Assembly (NCBI GenBank): GCA_046160675.1
Contig: JBJXHH010000117.1
Coordinates: 1-64,000, forward strand
Source of the DNA: JACMJP01 sp046160675
GTDB lineage: Bacteria > Bacteroidota > Bacteroidia > Chitinophagales > BACL12
Direction: 5' to 3'
DNA: 64,000 nt
Numbering within the stretch: the first letter of the stretch is position 1; each line of letters begins with the position of its first letter. A model generated the notes under the pieces. The model was not told the DNA's origin and did no database searches. It saw nothing but the letters and a program-made list of their open reading frames with translations. The position numbers and the translations under genes were made by a program. Positions 50,945 to 59,496 of the stretch are shown piece after piece.

Positions 50945-51907
50945 TTAATTCATTGATACTGATGGAGCTTCCTCAAATGCGTCTAACTTATCCAGTTCAA
51001 AAACTGTTCGCCCTGTTTCAGCAAAATAGTAAGGAAGCTGGTACTTTTTATTCCATAGGATCTCATCAAAACTATAAGAACTCCTTGCATGTATCTCTTG
51101 ACCGAACGTATCATTAAACCCCTTTACCATAACGAGTACCTCAGCATTACCGTCTGCAAAATCTTTTTCAGTCATATTCCAGAGTGGACTTTTTTCATCA
51201 ATGGCATGCACACAAGTCCAGTTGAGCGGAATGTAACTCACTTTAGGATTTTCTAATGATAATGGAAGATATCGCCGAATAGAGTTTCCATTTTCGGTTA
51301 GCACAATAGAAAGTAAAGCCCTTGCTTCCAGCTCCATCAAATTATTACTCATTTCATTTGCCAGCCGGAATTGAAAACTCCACCCGTTTTTATATGGGGC
51401 TATCAAAGCATTTTTTGAAAATCGTACACCATGCACTGGCCTAGAAAATCGCCCGTACATCAAGCCGGTAAAAATTGCAAATCCCATTAAACCAAACAAT
51501 GCCTCAGTTGATGAAATAAAACTCACTGTCCCGTCCAGCGGATACAATGACCCGTAGCCAACTGTTGTAAGTGTTTGTGCGCTGAAAAATAATGCTATCA
51601 CAAACTTGTGTTTCATTTCAAAATCAGCAGTAGTTCCAATTCCGTTTGGGTCAATAAAATAATACAGGGACGCAAATAGCAAGTTGATGCTGATATAACA
51701 GAACAAAATGAACAATGCAAACCGCCACCAACTCATAGTCATAAGATTGTGAAAGATGAGTTTCTTCTCCCCTACTCTTTTTACATTAAATGTTCCGTCT
51801 TTGTTAATTACCCTGCTGTTGCGTTCATCATATTTTGAAGTATATCCAAACTCATCGCTTTTCAATTGATTTTGAAAACGGGCAGAAAAGATGGCAGAAA
51901 GTCTCAT
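50945..51907 (-). CDS. Inward-rectifier (Kir/KirBac-type) potassium channel
   Basis: The 320-residue protein has two membrane helices (about 58-85, FALFILFCYISINLLFASLYYF, and about 128-155) flanking the pore helix and filter TTVGYGSLYP (about 113-122). The C-terminal half is the Kir immunoglobulin-like cytoplasmic domain (VRFSKNALIAPYKNGWSFQFRLAN, YIPLNWTCVHAIDEKSPLW, EVLVMVKGFNDTFGQEIHARSSY). The N-terminus carries the amphipathic slide-helix region. KirBac channels conduct K+ and respond to lipids or pH. The gene is on its own, 74 bp past the symporter gene. Confidence 0.93.
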   Translation of the reverse strand: MRLSAIFSARFQNQLKSDEFGYTSKYDERNSRVINKDGTFNVKRVGEKKLIFHNLMTMSWWRFALFILFCYISINLLFASLYYFIDPNGIGTTADFEMKHKFVIALFFSAQTLTTVGYGSLYPLDGTVSFISSTEALFGLMGFAIFTGLMYGRFSRPVHGVRFSKNALIAPYKNGWSFQFRLANEMSNNLMELEARALLSIVLTENGNSIRRYLPLSLENPKVSYIPLNWTCVHAIDEKSPLWNMTEKDFADGNAEVLVMVKGFNDTFGQEIHARSSYSFDEILWNKKYQLPYYFAETGRTVFELDKLDAFEEAPSVSMN

Positions 51908-51981
51908 ACAATTTTTTCTGCTAAGTTAGCGAGTGTGAATGGTGAGTAATAAGTAGGAATACATAATATTCAGTTCTTACA

Positions 51982-53214
51982 TCAATCCTCCAGCGCTTTT
52001 TCCCATTTGCTCACCGCAGCAGTTGCAATGGCATTGCCTATTACATTGGTGGCGCTGCGTCCCATGTCAAGAAAAGTATCAATACCAAGCAACAACACAA
52101 GTCCCGCCTGCGGAATATTGAACATAGCAATAGTGCCGGCAATTACTACTAAACTTGCCCGGGGCACTGCAGCAATACCTTTGCTGGTGATCATGAGTGT
52201 GAGCAGCATGGTTATTTCCTGGGAAACTGTGAGGTCAATTCCATAACACTGTGCTATGAAAATACTTGCGAAAGTCATGTACATCATGCTTCCGTCGAGG
52301 TTAAAAGAATAACCGAGGGGTAACACAAAACTTACAATCTTATTATTACATCCGAACCTTTCTAACTCGGTGATGAGTTTCGGAAAAGCGGCTTCGCTGC
52401 TTGCAGTAGAAAATGCTAATAGGAACGGTTCTTTAATTCTTCTAAGCAAGGTAAAAACCCTTCTTCGCAAAACAACAAAACCTGCGCTTATTAATATGAT
52501 CCAAAGTAAAAAGAGCCCGAGATAAAATTCACCCATGAAGATGCCGTAGGTTTTTAAAACTTCCAGACCCTTTGTGGTAATAACCGAACACATTGCTGCA
52601 AACACAGCATAGGGTGCAAAACCCATCACATAAATAGTGATCTTGATCATTACATGGCTCACAGTGTCAAGTGCTTTTACAATGGGTTGTGTTTTTTCGC
52701 CGATGGCAGCGCATGCGATACCGAAGAACAAACTGAAGACAACAATCTGAAGAATTTCATTCTCCGCCATCGCCTTGAATATACTTGTCGGGAACACATG
52801 TGTTATAAATTTTTCGAGGCTGATACCTCCACTGTCAATTCCTGTTTGTGCATTTTCTGCAGGAAGCGGCAGGTTGAGTTGTGCGCCGGGTTGAAAAAAG
52901 TTAACGAGTAACATGCCTAGGGTTAGAGAAATAACTGTAGCTGTGATAAACCAGAGTAAAGTTTTTCCTCCTACCCTGCCAACAGTTTTTGTGTCGCCCA
53001 TTTTTGCAATGCCTACAACAAGAGTTGTTAAAACCAAGGGGGCGATGATCATTTTGATGAGAGAGAGGAACACCGTTGTTACTATATTGATCTTGGAAGC
53101 AATACCCGCAAGCTGTTCAGGAGTTCTTCCGGAATTGTGAATAATACTCCCGACTAATATTCCCAATGCCATTGCAATCAGTATAAACAGAGTTAAGCGG
53201 TTTGATTTGCTCAT
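51982..53214 (-). CDS. Dicarboxylate/amino acid:cation symporter (DAACS family)
   Basis: The 410-residue inner-membrane carrier has eight predicted helices and two hairpins. Family motifs are AFSTASSEAAFP (serine-rich first hairpin), LPLGYSFNLDGSMMYMTFASIFIAQ, SKGIAAVPRASLVVIAGT and GIDTFLDMGRSATNVIGNAIATAAVSKWE. It would import glutamate, aspartate or C4-dicarboxylates with Na+ or H+. The exact substrate depends on positions I cannot resolve with confidence. The Kir channel gene follows on the same strand. Confidence 0.93.
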   Translation of the reverse strand: MSKSNRLTLFILIAMALGILVGSIIHNSGRTPEQLAGIASKINIVTTVFLSLIKMIIAPLVLTTLVVGIAKMGDTKTVGRVGGKTLLWFITATVISLTLGMLLVNFFQPGAQLNLPLPAENAQTGIDSGGISLEKFITHVFPTSIFKAMAENEILQIVVFSLFFGIACAAIGEKTQPIVKALDTVSHVMIKITIYVMGFAPYAVFAAMCSVITTKGLEVLKTYGIFMGEFYLGLFLLWIILISAGFVVLRRRVFTLLRRIKEPFLLAFSTASSEAAFPKLITELERFGCNNKIVSFVLPLGYSFNLDGSMMYMTFASIFIAQCYGIDLTVSQEITMLLTLMITSKGIAAVPRASLVVIAGTIAMFNIPQAGLVLLLGIDTFLDMGRSATNVIGNAIATAAVSKWEKALED

Positions 53215-53641
53215 CGTTACATTTTTTACCGCCCGAAAATAAGGAAAGAATACTGAAAGCAGGTGTTACCAGAAAGTAGCGTTATACAGTAATAGCCAAG
53301 TTACCTGCTTATTTCTAAGAATCGCCTCCAAATCTTTTTGAACATATATATTAATTATTTCTTGGGAGGGAGTTTTCAACGTCATCCTCCTTTTCGATAT
53401 TTTGTTTTCCAAATTTGTCCGATTTCAACAAAAGAATGTTTTTCTGCAAATACCGAAGTAATGTAAGGCGCAAACCTGTTGCATTTCAACTAAATGATCG
53501 AAAGATCTTAACCTGACTTGAAGTTTATAAAATTTGAGTAGATGTTTTCTTCAGCATTTGTCAAAACATTGTCATTCACATAAAGACAATGCCCAAGTAA
53601 AAATAAAGTTCGTAACTTGGTTCAAAATAAACAACTCTGGT
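53215..53641. other. Gene-free region between divergent genes
   Basis: These 427 bases lie between the symporter and the large Asp-box gene and should hold both promoters. No exact TAnnTTTG box with a proper -33 element was found. A weak inverted pair AGCAGGT / ACCTGCT lies near 53258-53310. The frame open from TTG 53534 has no protein character before the ATG at 53642. Confidence 0.5.
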
Positions 53642-56600
53642 ATGACACGGTATCACATTTCCATTGTCGCAATGGCTTTTCTTTTTGCACACATCTCATG
53701 GGCACAGTCCTCAATTACTCCGGGTAGCTGGCCTGTGATGAAAAATTCGCCTGATTTTTTTGAAATTCAAAACAGGTATTATGAAACCTACGATTCAATG
53801 GTGGCAGCATATGAACTGTTCGGGTTTGAGTATAACCCGAACGACGACATGGAAGATAAATTTAAACGGTGGGAGTACCTGATGAAAACAAGAGTAGATG
53901 CAAACGGAAATTTTCCCGACCCGGGCATTGTGTTTAAAGAAACAGCTAGATATAAAGAACTGCATCCTGAGTTTTATGCAGGGGCAAGATCTGCGGCATG
54001 GTACCCGGTTGGAACCGCGGATGTACCATCAGCCGGCGGGGGCGCTGGAAGGATAAATGCGATTATACTTGACCCGGTGAATCCGGATATTATTTATGTA
54101 GGTGCAGCAAGTGGTGGTATTTGGCGAAGCCAAGACGCAGGAACAACCTGGGAAGCTTTGGGTGATGCACTGCCAGTGACAAGTATAGCAGATATAGCGA
54201 TAGACCCAACAAATACTGACATTATTTATGTTGCTACTGGTGACGGCGCAGGTTATGAAATTGACTGGCAAGTGGATGACGACTTTTGGGGAGGGGTTTA
54301 CACGGCCGGCATTTTAAAATCTACAGATGGAGGAGCAACATGGAACCCGACAGGATTAAGTTATCTGCAGGATGAACTTGAAATTGTGCAGGCGCTGGAA
54401 ATACATGACACTAATCCTGACATCCTGATAGCATCAACAAGAAACGGCATTTTCAGAACTGCCGATGGTGGCGATACATGGACATTAGTGGACGCTACCC
54501 ATTGTTACGATCTTGCTGTAAACACAAGTAACCCGGACATCATGTATGCAGTGGCTGATGAAGATGTATTAGTGAGTACTGATGCCGGGGCAACCTGGAG
54601 CATCCTTGAAAATAATCTTGGAAATGGAGGCCGTACAAGTATTGAAACTACAGAAGCAGATGCCGATATCATTTTTGTGTTGAATCAAAACAATGGTTTT
54701 TGGCGATCAACGGACGGTGGCGCAACCTGGGAGAATCAAAAAGACCCCGGTGCTTTTGCTTCCTTTTATGGGTATTATGATATGCAGTTTGATGCTTCAC
54801 CTGTTGACCCCGAACACCTTATGACAGGCGGTTTGCAACTCGCAAGAAATTCAACAGGAGGGGATAACAACTGGGCTACAACTAGCAGCTGGACTGGTTC
54901 AGGCTCGGATTATGTGCATGCTGATGCACATTGTTTTGCCTATCATCCTACTGACCCTGACCTGGTTTATGCAGGAACAGACGGAGGCATTTTTGTAACC
55001 TTTGATCATGGAGACACTTGGGAAGATTTGAGTGATGGTTTGCGCATTGCGCAGATTTACAGGCTCTCAACAGGGCAACATGCTGATGACAGGACATTAA
55101 GCGGCTGGCAGGATAACGGCTCTAATCTTTGGGATGGATCAAGCTGGGAAGAAATTGACAATTCCACCTACGATGGGATGGAAGCAATCATAGATTTTAC
55201 TGACGCTGACATTATGTTCATAAACCATCAATATGGCGACTTGAAAAGAACAGAAAATGGCGGCGCAAGTTGGACTTACGAAAAATGTTGTGGTGGATGG
55301 GTTACCCCTGTGGTAATGGATCCTACAGATCATAATATTATGTACTATGGCGATAGCGGAGGTGATGTATTTAAAAGTACAAATAACGGCACAAGCTGGA
55401 CGAACAAGAACAGTAATCTTACTGGTGAAGTATATTCCATCGCAGTGGCGCCTGATGATCCTGATGTAGTGTATGCAGCATCATTCACTAAAGTGAAAGT
55501 AAGTGATAATGGTGGCGACTCATGGACGAATACAACCGATTTCATCCCTGCTGGTACAGCCGTCAACTACTTAGCAGTTTCTGATACAGACCCGATGAAA
55601 GTTTATGCGGCAATAAGTGCTTACTCTGAAGGTGATAAAGTATATTACTCAGGTGATGGTGGCAGTAGCTGGACGAACATTTCAGGCACTTTGCCCAACG
55701 TTCCTGTGAATACTATTGTATATGAAAATGGTAGTGATGACAGACTTTATGTCGGAACGGATATAGGGGTCTTCACAAAAGACAACGCTGATAGTGACTG
55801 GGAACCCTACATGGAAGGATTACCGAACGTAATGGTGCATGAGTTGGAAATAAATTATACACGGCAAAAATTGGTAGCCGCTACTTACGGCAGAGGTATT
55901 TGGGAAAGCGATTTGTATGATGCTATTATACCTACACTTGCCACATCGGTTGATATGCTTTCTTATTGCCCTGCAGCAACACTCACAGTAAGTTATCTTG
56001 CCACAGGAGTATATACCATTACTAACATTTTTACTGCCCAACTAAGTGATGCTACGGGTAGCTTCGCAACACCAGTAAATATTGGCAGCATAACTTCATC
56101 TGATTTAAGCGGCTCTATAGCTTGTACTTTACCGGCATCTGCTGAACTTGGAACAGGGTATAGAATAAGAGTTGTATCATCCGCTCCTGCTTTAACAGGT
56201 TTAGACAATGGCGCAGATATTAGTATATCCTGTCCTCCACCTGCCGGACTAATCACTGATGAAGTAACTGAAACCAATGCTACAATAAGCTGGGATGCTG
56301 TAGATTGTGCAGCATCATACAATGTATATTACCGGGAAGTTGGTACTTCTGCCTGGATGTTAGAAAACACAACAACTATAACCTATACAATTGAGGGGCT
56401 GGATGAGTTTTCATCTTATGAGTGGACTGTGTCAAGTGTTTGTGTACCCACACCTGACCTTGTTGAATCTGACCTGGGCTCATTAGTAGAATTTCAAACT
56501 CTACAGGGTGTTGGTGTAACAGATGCTGAAATGCTTGAACAATCTTTCACCATTCATCCTAACCCGGTTATCTCATCAGCAACTATTGAGTTTGCTTTAT

Positions 56601-56791
56601 TGCAGGCAGCAAATGTCACACTCAGAGTTACTGATATCTCAGGAAAAACAGTTCATGTATTACTGAATGAAATGCTCAATGCAGGTAAACATGTTTTACA
56701 GTTAGATAAGTCAAGCCTGCCAACGGGGAATTATATGCTTGAATTAAGTACCGAAAAGAATATAGTTTCAAGAAGCGTAGTGATTGAATAA
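53642..56791 (+). CDS. Large T9SS-exported protein with Asp-box (sortilin-like) propellers and FN3
   Basis: The ATG at 53642 gives a clean signal peptide (MTRYHISIVAMAFLFAHISWAQ) and 1049 residues. From about residue 120 to 770 at least nine Asp-box (BNR) motifs repeat: SQDAGTTW, STDGGATW, TADGGDTW, STDAGATW, STDGGATW, FDHGDTW, TENGGASW, STNNGTSW and SDNGGDSW, plus SGDGGSSW. Many are preceded by a P-D-I/V-x-Y strand. This is the sortilin/VPS10-like propeller arrangement. A fibronectin type III domain (about 870-960, ATISWDAVDCAASYNVYYRE) and a T9SS sorting domain (HPNPVISSATIEF, SLPTGNYMLEL) close it. It is a surface-released protein; no glycosidase or protease residues are evident. Confidence 0.87.
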   Translation: MTRYHISIVAMAFLFAHISWAQSSITPGSWPVMKNSPDFFEIQNRYYETYDSMVAAYELFGFEYNPNDDMEDKFKRWEYLMKTRVDANGNFPDPGIVFKETARYKELHPEFYAGARSAAWYPVGTADVPSAGGGAGRINAIILDPVNPDIIYVGAASGGIWRSQDAGTTWEALGDALPVTSIADIAIDPTNTDIIYVATGDGAGYEIDWQVDDDFWGGVYTAGILKSTDGGATWNPTGLSYLQDELEIVQALEIHDTNPDILIASTRNGIFRTADGGDTWTLVDATHCYDLAVNTSNPDIMYAVADEDVLVSTDAGATWSILENNLGNGGRTSIETTEADADIIFVLNQNNGFWRSTDGGATWENQKDPGAFASFYGYYDMQFDASPVDPEHLMTGGLQLARNSTGGDNNWATTSSWTGSGSDYVHADAHCFAYHPTDPDLVYAGTDGGIFVTFDHGDTWEDLSDGLRIAQIYRLSTGQHADDRTLSGWQDNGSNLWDGSSWEEIDNSTYDGMEAIIDFTDADIMFINHQYGDLKRTENGGASWTYEKCCGGWVTPVVMDPTDHNIMYYGDSGGDVFKSTNNGTSWTNKNSNLTGEVYSIAVAPDDPDVVYAASFTKVKVSDNGGDSWTNTTDFIPAGTAVNYLAVSDTDPMKVYAAISAYSEGDKVYYSGDGGSSWTNISGTLPNVPVNTIVYENGSDDRLYVGTDIGVFTKDNADSDWEPYMEGLPNVMVHELEINYTRQKLVAATYGRGIWESDLYDAIIPTLATSVDMLSYCPAATLTVSYLATGVYTITNIFTAQLSDATGSFATPVNIGSITSSDLSGSIACTLPASAELGTGYRIRVVSSAPALTGLDNGADISISCPPPAGLITDEVTETNATISWDAVDCAASYNVYYREVGTSAWMLENTTTITYTIEGLDEFSSYEWTVSSVCVPTPDLVESDLGSLVEFQTLQGVGVTDAEMLEQSFTIHPNPVISSATIEFALLQAANVTLRVTDISGKTVHVLLNEMLNAGKHVLQLDKSSLPTGNYMLELSTEKNIVSRSVVIE

Positions 56792-56805
56792 TCATTTAGA
56801 AAATA

Positions 56806-56839
56806 AAAAAATGCCGCCATTTAAATAGCGGCATTTTTT
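56806..56839. terminator. Bidirectional terminator
   Basis: Arms AAAAAATGCCGC (56806-56817) and GCGGCATTTTTT (56828-56839) form a 12-bp stem with a 10-nt loop. It sits between the convergent Asp-box gene and the small membrane-protein gene, with A-runs and T-runs suitable for both directions. Confidence 0.85.
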
Positions 56840-56844
56840 ATTGT

Positions 56845-57228
56845 TTATTCTGCAGCAGCTTCAGTTTCTTTCTTTTCTTCCCTGAAACTTTTCCATCCGC
56901 AACGATCATAATACATCGCTTTAAATCTTTCTTTTTCTTCCGGGCTCATGTTTGCCAGTTTTTCATCCCAGCGTTTTTTCCAGTAATGACTTTTATAGTG
57001 ATGTCCTTTACCCCAACTATGATTTCTCCCCCATCCTCCAAAACCAGTTAATAGCTTGGCTAAAAGTATTAGCCCTATAGATTGAATAAATGTGATGGTG
57101 CTCCCGGCAAAAAGTTCGGGTATAAGCCAGTTCCAGAGCAGCATAACTGCAAACCCCATTAGCGTAATGATCATAGCTCCAAACAGAACCCAACCGAAGC
57201 CCATCAAAACATATTTTCCTTTTTTCAT
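56845..57228 (-). CDS. Small membrane protein co-transcribed with a sigma factor
   Basis: The 127-residue protein has two predicted helices (about 8-34, MGFGWVLFGAMIITLMGFAVMLLWNWLI, and about 43-62, TFIQSIGLILLAKLLTGFGG). A soluble tail follows, rich in His, Trp, Lys and Arg (HSWGKGHHYKSHYWKKRWDEKL). The tail contains MSPEEKERFKAMYYDRCG, which resembles the helical motif of Spy/CpxP-like or zinc-resistance proteins. It begins 12 bp after the sigma-factor gene. It may be an anti-sigma-like regulator or a target, but it matches no known anti-sigma family that I recognise. Confidence 0.75.
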   Translation of the reverse strand: MKKGKYVLMGFGWVLFGAMIITLMGFAVMLLWNWLIPELFAGSTITFIQSIGLILLAKLLTGFGGWGRNHSWGKGHHYKSHYWKKRWDEKLANMSPEEKERFKAMYYDRCGWKSFREEKKETEAAAE

Positions 57229-57240
57229 ACTGTTACTATT

Positions 57241-57837
57241 TTATTCGTTAAAAAAATCATCATACAAACCCTGCATACGCTCCCGAAGATGTATTACTGC
57301 ATATCTTTTCCGGGAAAGAAGTGTATTCAATGGAGCCCCTGTAATTTCTACTATCTCTTGAAAGCTTTTATTTTCCAACTCATGCAGGATAAAAACGTCT
57401 CTCTGTTCCTCCGGCAACTCATTGAGTGCTTGAGTAAGTGTTTCCCAAACTAAACTGCGTTCATATTGTGCATCCGGTTCATCATTTTCAGAAGAAGAAA
57501 GTTTTGCAAGCTGAAAAAAATATCTGCCATCCTCTTCTTCATCATAAACAGCATTTGTATCAATGCTTTCCGGTTTTCGTTTTCGATACACATCTATGAT
57601 CCTGTTTCTCGCTACCCTGAAAAGCCATGCTGCCATGTTTTCAATCGTATCGACAATTCCATGATTGGAAGCAAGTTGATAAAAAACATCTTGCAGAATA
57701 TCTTCAGCATCTTCCTCGTTGCGAACCTTACTGCGGATAAACTTGAGAAGGCGTCCCCTTTCCTGTTTCACCGCATTGTTTATAATAGTAGTTTGCTGCT
57801 CACTCATGAATATACCTGCGTTTGCTAAGTCGTTCAT
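57241..57837 (-). CDS. RNA polymerase sigma factor (ECF type)
   Basis: The 198-residue protein has region 2 (LLKFIRSKVRNEEDAEDILQDVFYQL, AAWLFRVARNRIIDVYRKRK), an acidic linker, and region 4 (LTQALNELPEEQRDVFILHELENKSFQEIVEITGAPLNTLLSRKRYAVIHLRERM). It would redirect RNA polymerase to stress or envelope genes. The start at 57837 is possible, and a later ATG at 57807 (MSEQQTTI) is equally plausible. It forms an operon with the small membrane protein. Confidence 0.9.
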   Translation of the reverse strand: MNDLANAGIFMSEQQTTIINNAVKQERGRLLKFIRSKVRNEEDAEDILQDVFYQLASNHGIVDTIENMAAWLFRVARNRIIDVYRKRKPESIDTNAVYDEEEDGRYFFQLAKLSSSENDEPDAQYERSLVWETLTQALNELPEEQRDVFILHELENKSFQEIVEITGAPLNTLLSRKRYAVIHLRERMQGLYDDFFNE

Positions 57838-57955
57838 ATAACACCCTTTGACGAACGAAGTTTCAAAAATATTGTACCCGGCTGTAAAATGTCGATAGAC
57901 AGAGGTAAAACAGAGCTAATCAAGCGAAAGAGGAGGTTTAAAATGCTCCATTTCC

Positions 57956-57963
57956 TACCTTTG
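57956..57963 (+). promoter_or_regulatory. -7 box (TACCTTTG) for the lipoprotein gene
   Basis: This is an exact TAnnTTTG match 39 nt before the ATG at 58003. It makes the start at 58003 more likely than the far upstream one at 57889. Confidence 0.4.
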
Positions 57964-58002
57964 TGCAATAAATTTAGGTTTACCCGTTTAAAATCCCGGA
58001 GT

Positions 58003-59445
58003 ATGATGAATTGTAAGATGTGCCGGCCGTTTGTAATTCTTGCCTGCTTTGCACTACTCACTGTTGGTTGCCGCAAAGAAAATTTCTTTGATGGTATAGA
58101 TGCAAAACTCCGTTTTTCAACAGACACATTGCATTTTGATACGATTTTTACTACTATTGGTTCAGCAACCCGGTCCTTCAAAATTTACAACCCGTATAAC
58201 CAGGCTATTCTGATTTCCAGCATTCAACTTGCCGGGGGTGAGAGTAGTATTTTCAGGATGAATGTTGATGGTATTCCGGCAAACGAACTTTTTGATGTTG
58301 AAATTCCTGCTAATGACAGCTTGTATGTTTTTGTAGAAGTAACGATAAACCCGAATGATGCATCTTTGCCTTATGTTGTAGAAGATTCTATTTTTTTTAC
58401 AACTAACGGAAACTTGCAAAAAGTAATTTTAGACAGTTGGGGGCAAAATGCAAATTTTATAGATAATGTGATTGTAACCGGCACTGAAGTATGGACGAAT
58501 GAGCTGCCCTATGTTATCTATAATTTTTTTGGTGTTGACACATTAAGCACTCTTACAATTATGGAAGGATGCAAAATTTATGTCCATGGCGATGCCCAGT
58601 TTGTTGTACTTGGAACTTTAGAAGTACTTGGCACAGCTGACAGTAATGTGATTTTTCAGGCAGACAGAACGGAGGATTTTTACAAAGATGTTCCCGGCCA
58701 GTGGAACGGCATATCGTTTTTAAGAACCAGCAAAAATAATATCATTCGTTATGCTACAATAAAAAATGCTATCAATGGTTTGCTTGTAGGTTACCAGGGC
58801 ACTGACACCACCACAGCTTTTTACAATGATGTATCCACCCGCCCCCAACTAACACTTGAGAATGTCCAGGTATATGATTGCCAGCAAAGCGCTATGCTGG
58901 CCGTAAATGCAGAAGTAGACGCAACCAATTGCCTGATTTACAATACGGGAGAAAGCAATGTCGCTTTAACCGCAGGAGGAAAATATAATTTTACTTACTG
59001 TACACTGGGGAATTACGGCTCTGCGTATCTTACTCCGCAAGGCGCCTCCCTCGTACTTACAGATTTTTTTATACTTCCTTTTGGGAATAACACTGTAGCT
59101 ATCCAAAATGTAGACGAAGCAAATTTTACAAATTGTATTTCTTATGGTTCAGCTGCTGAAGGAAAAGACTTTGTGATTAGTAATGATGGCGGCGCTGCAT
59201 TTAATTATAGTTTTACTAAATGTTTTTTACGAACAGACACATCGCTCACTGACTTTGATGATTGCTGGATAAATATTGATCCGGAATTTGCAAACATTGG
59301 GGATAGAAATTATTGCCCGGACACAATCAGCCAGGCGATAAACGCTGGCATTGATGTTTCGGGAATTATTGATGATCTTGTCGGAACACTTCGCCCGCAA
59401 GGCTCTGCACCGGATGTTGGCTGCTACGAAACGTACGTTGAATAA
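58003..59445 (+). CDS. Predicted lipoprotein with beta-sandwich and right-handed beta-helix
   Basis: The ATG at 58003 gives MMNCKMCRPFVILACFALLTVGC, a lipoprotein signal peptide with lipobox LTVGC (Cys at about 23), and 480 residues. An Ig-like sandwich follows (about 35-140; TLHFDTIFTTIGSATRSFKIYNPYNQAILISSIQLAGG). A parallel beta-helix covers about 155-400 (DTLSTLTIMEGCKIYVHGDAQFVVLGTLEVLGTADSNVIFQ, NGISFLRTSKNNIIRYATIKNAINGLLVG, LTLENVQVYDCQQSAMLAV). The C-terminus (DPEFANIGDRNYCPDTISQAINAG, PDVGCYE) matches beta-helix surface proteins. Function is unknown: perhaps polysaccharide binding or lysis, without recognisable catalytic residues. Confidence 0.75.
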   Translation: MMNCKMCRPFVILACFALLTVGCRKENFFDGIDAKLRFSTDTLHFDTIFTTIGSATRSFKIYNPYNQAILISSIQLAGGESSIFRMNVDGIPANELFDVEIPANDSLYVFVEVTINPNDASLPYVVEDSIFFTTNGNLQKVILDSWGQNANFIDNVIVTGTEVWTNELPYVIYNFFGVDTLSTLTIMEGCKIYVHGDAQFVVLGTLEVLGTADSNVIFQADRTEDFYKDVPGQWNGISFLRTSKNNIIRYATIKNAINGLLVGYQGTDTTTAFYNDVSTRPQLTLENVQVYDCQQSAMLAVNAEVDATNCLIYNTGESNVALTAGGKYNFTYCTLGNYGSAYLTPQGASLVLTDFFILPFGNNTVAIQNVDEANFTNCISYGSAAEGKDFVISNDGGAAFNYSFTKCFLRTDTSLTDFDDCWINIDPEFANIGDRNYCPDTISQAINAGIDVSGIIDDLVGTLRPQGSAPDVGCYETYVE

Positions 59446-59496
59446 CTTCTTCTTTTATTCATGTTGTGAAAGTATTTTTACATCATTGCTCAAAAA

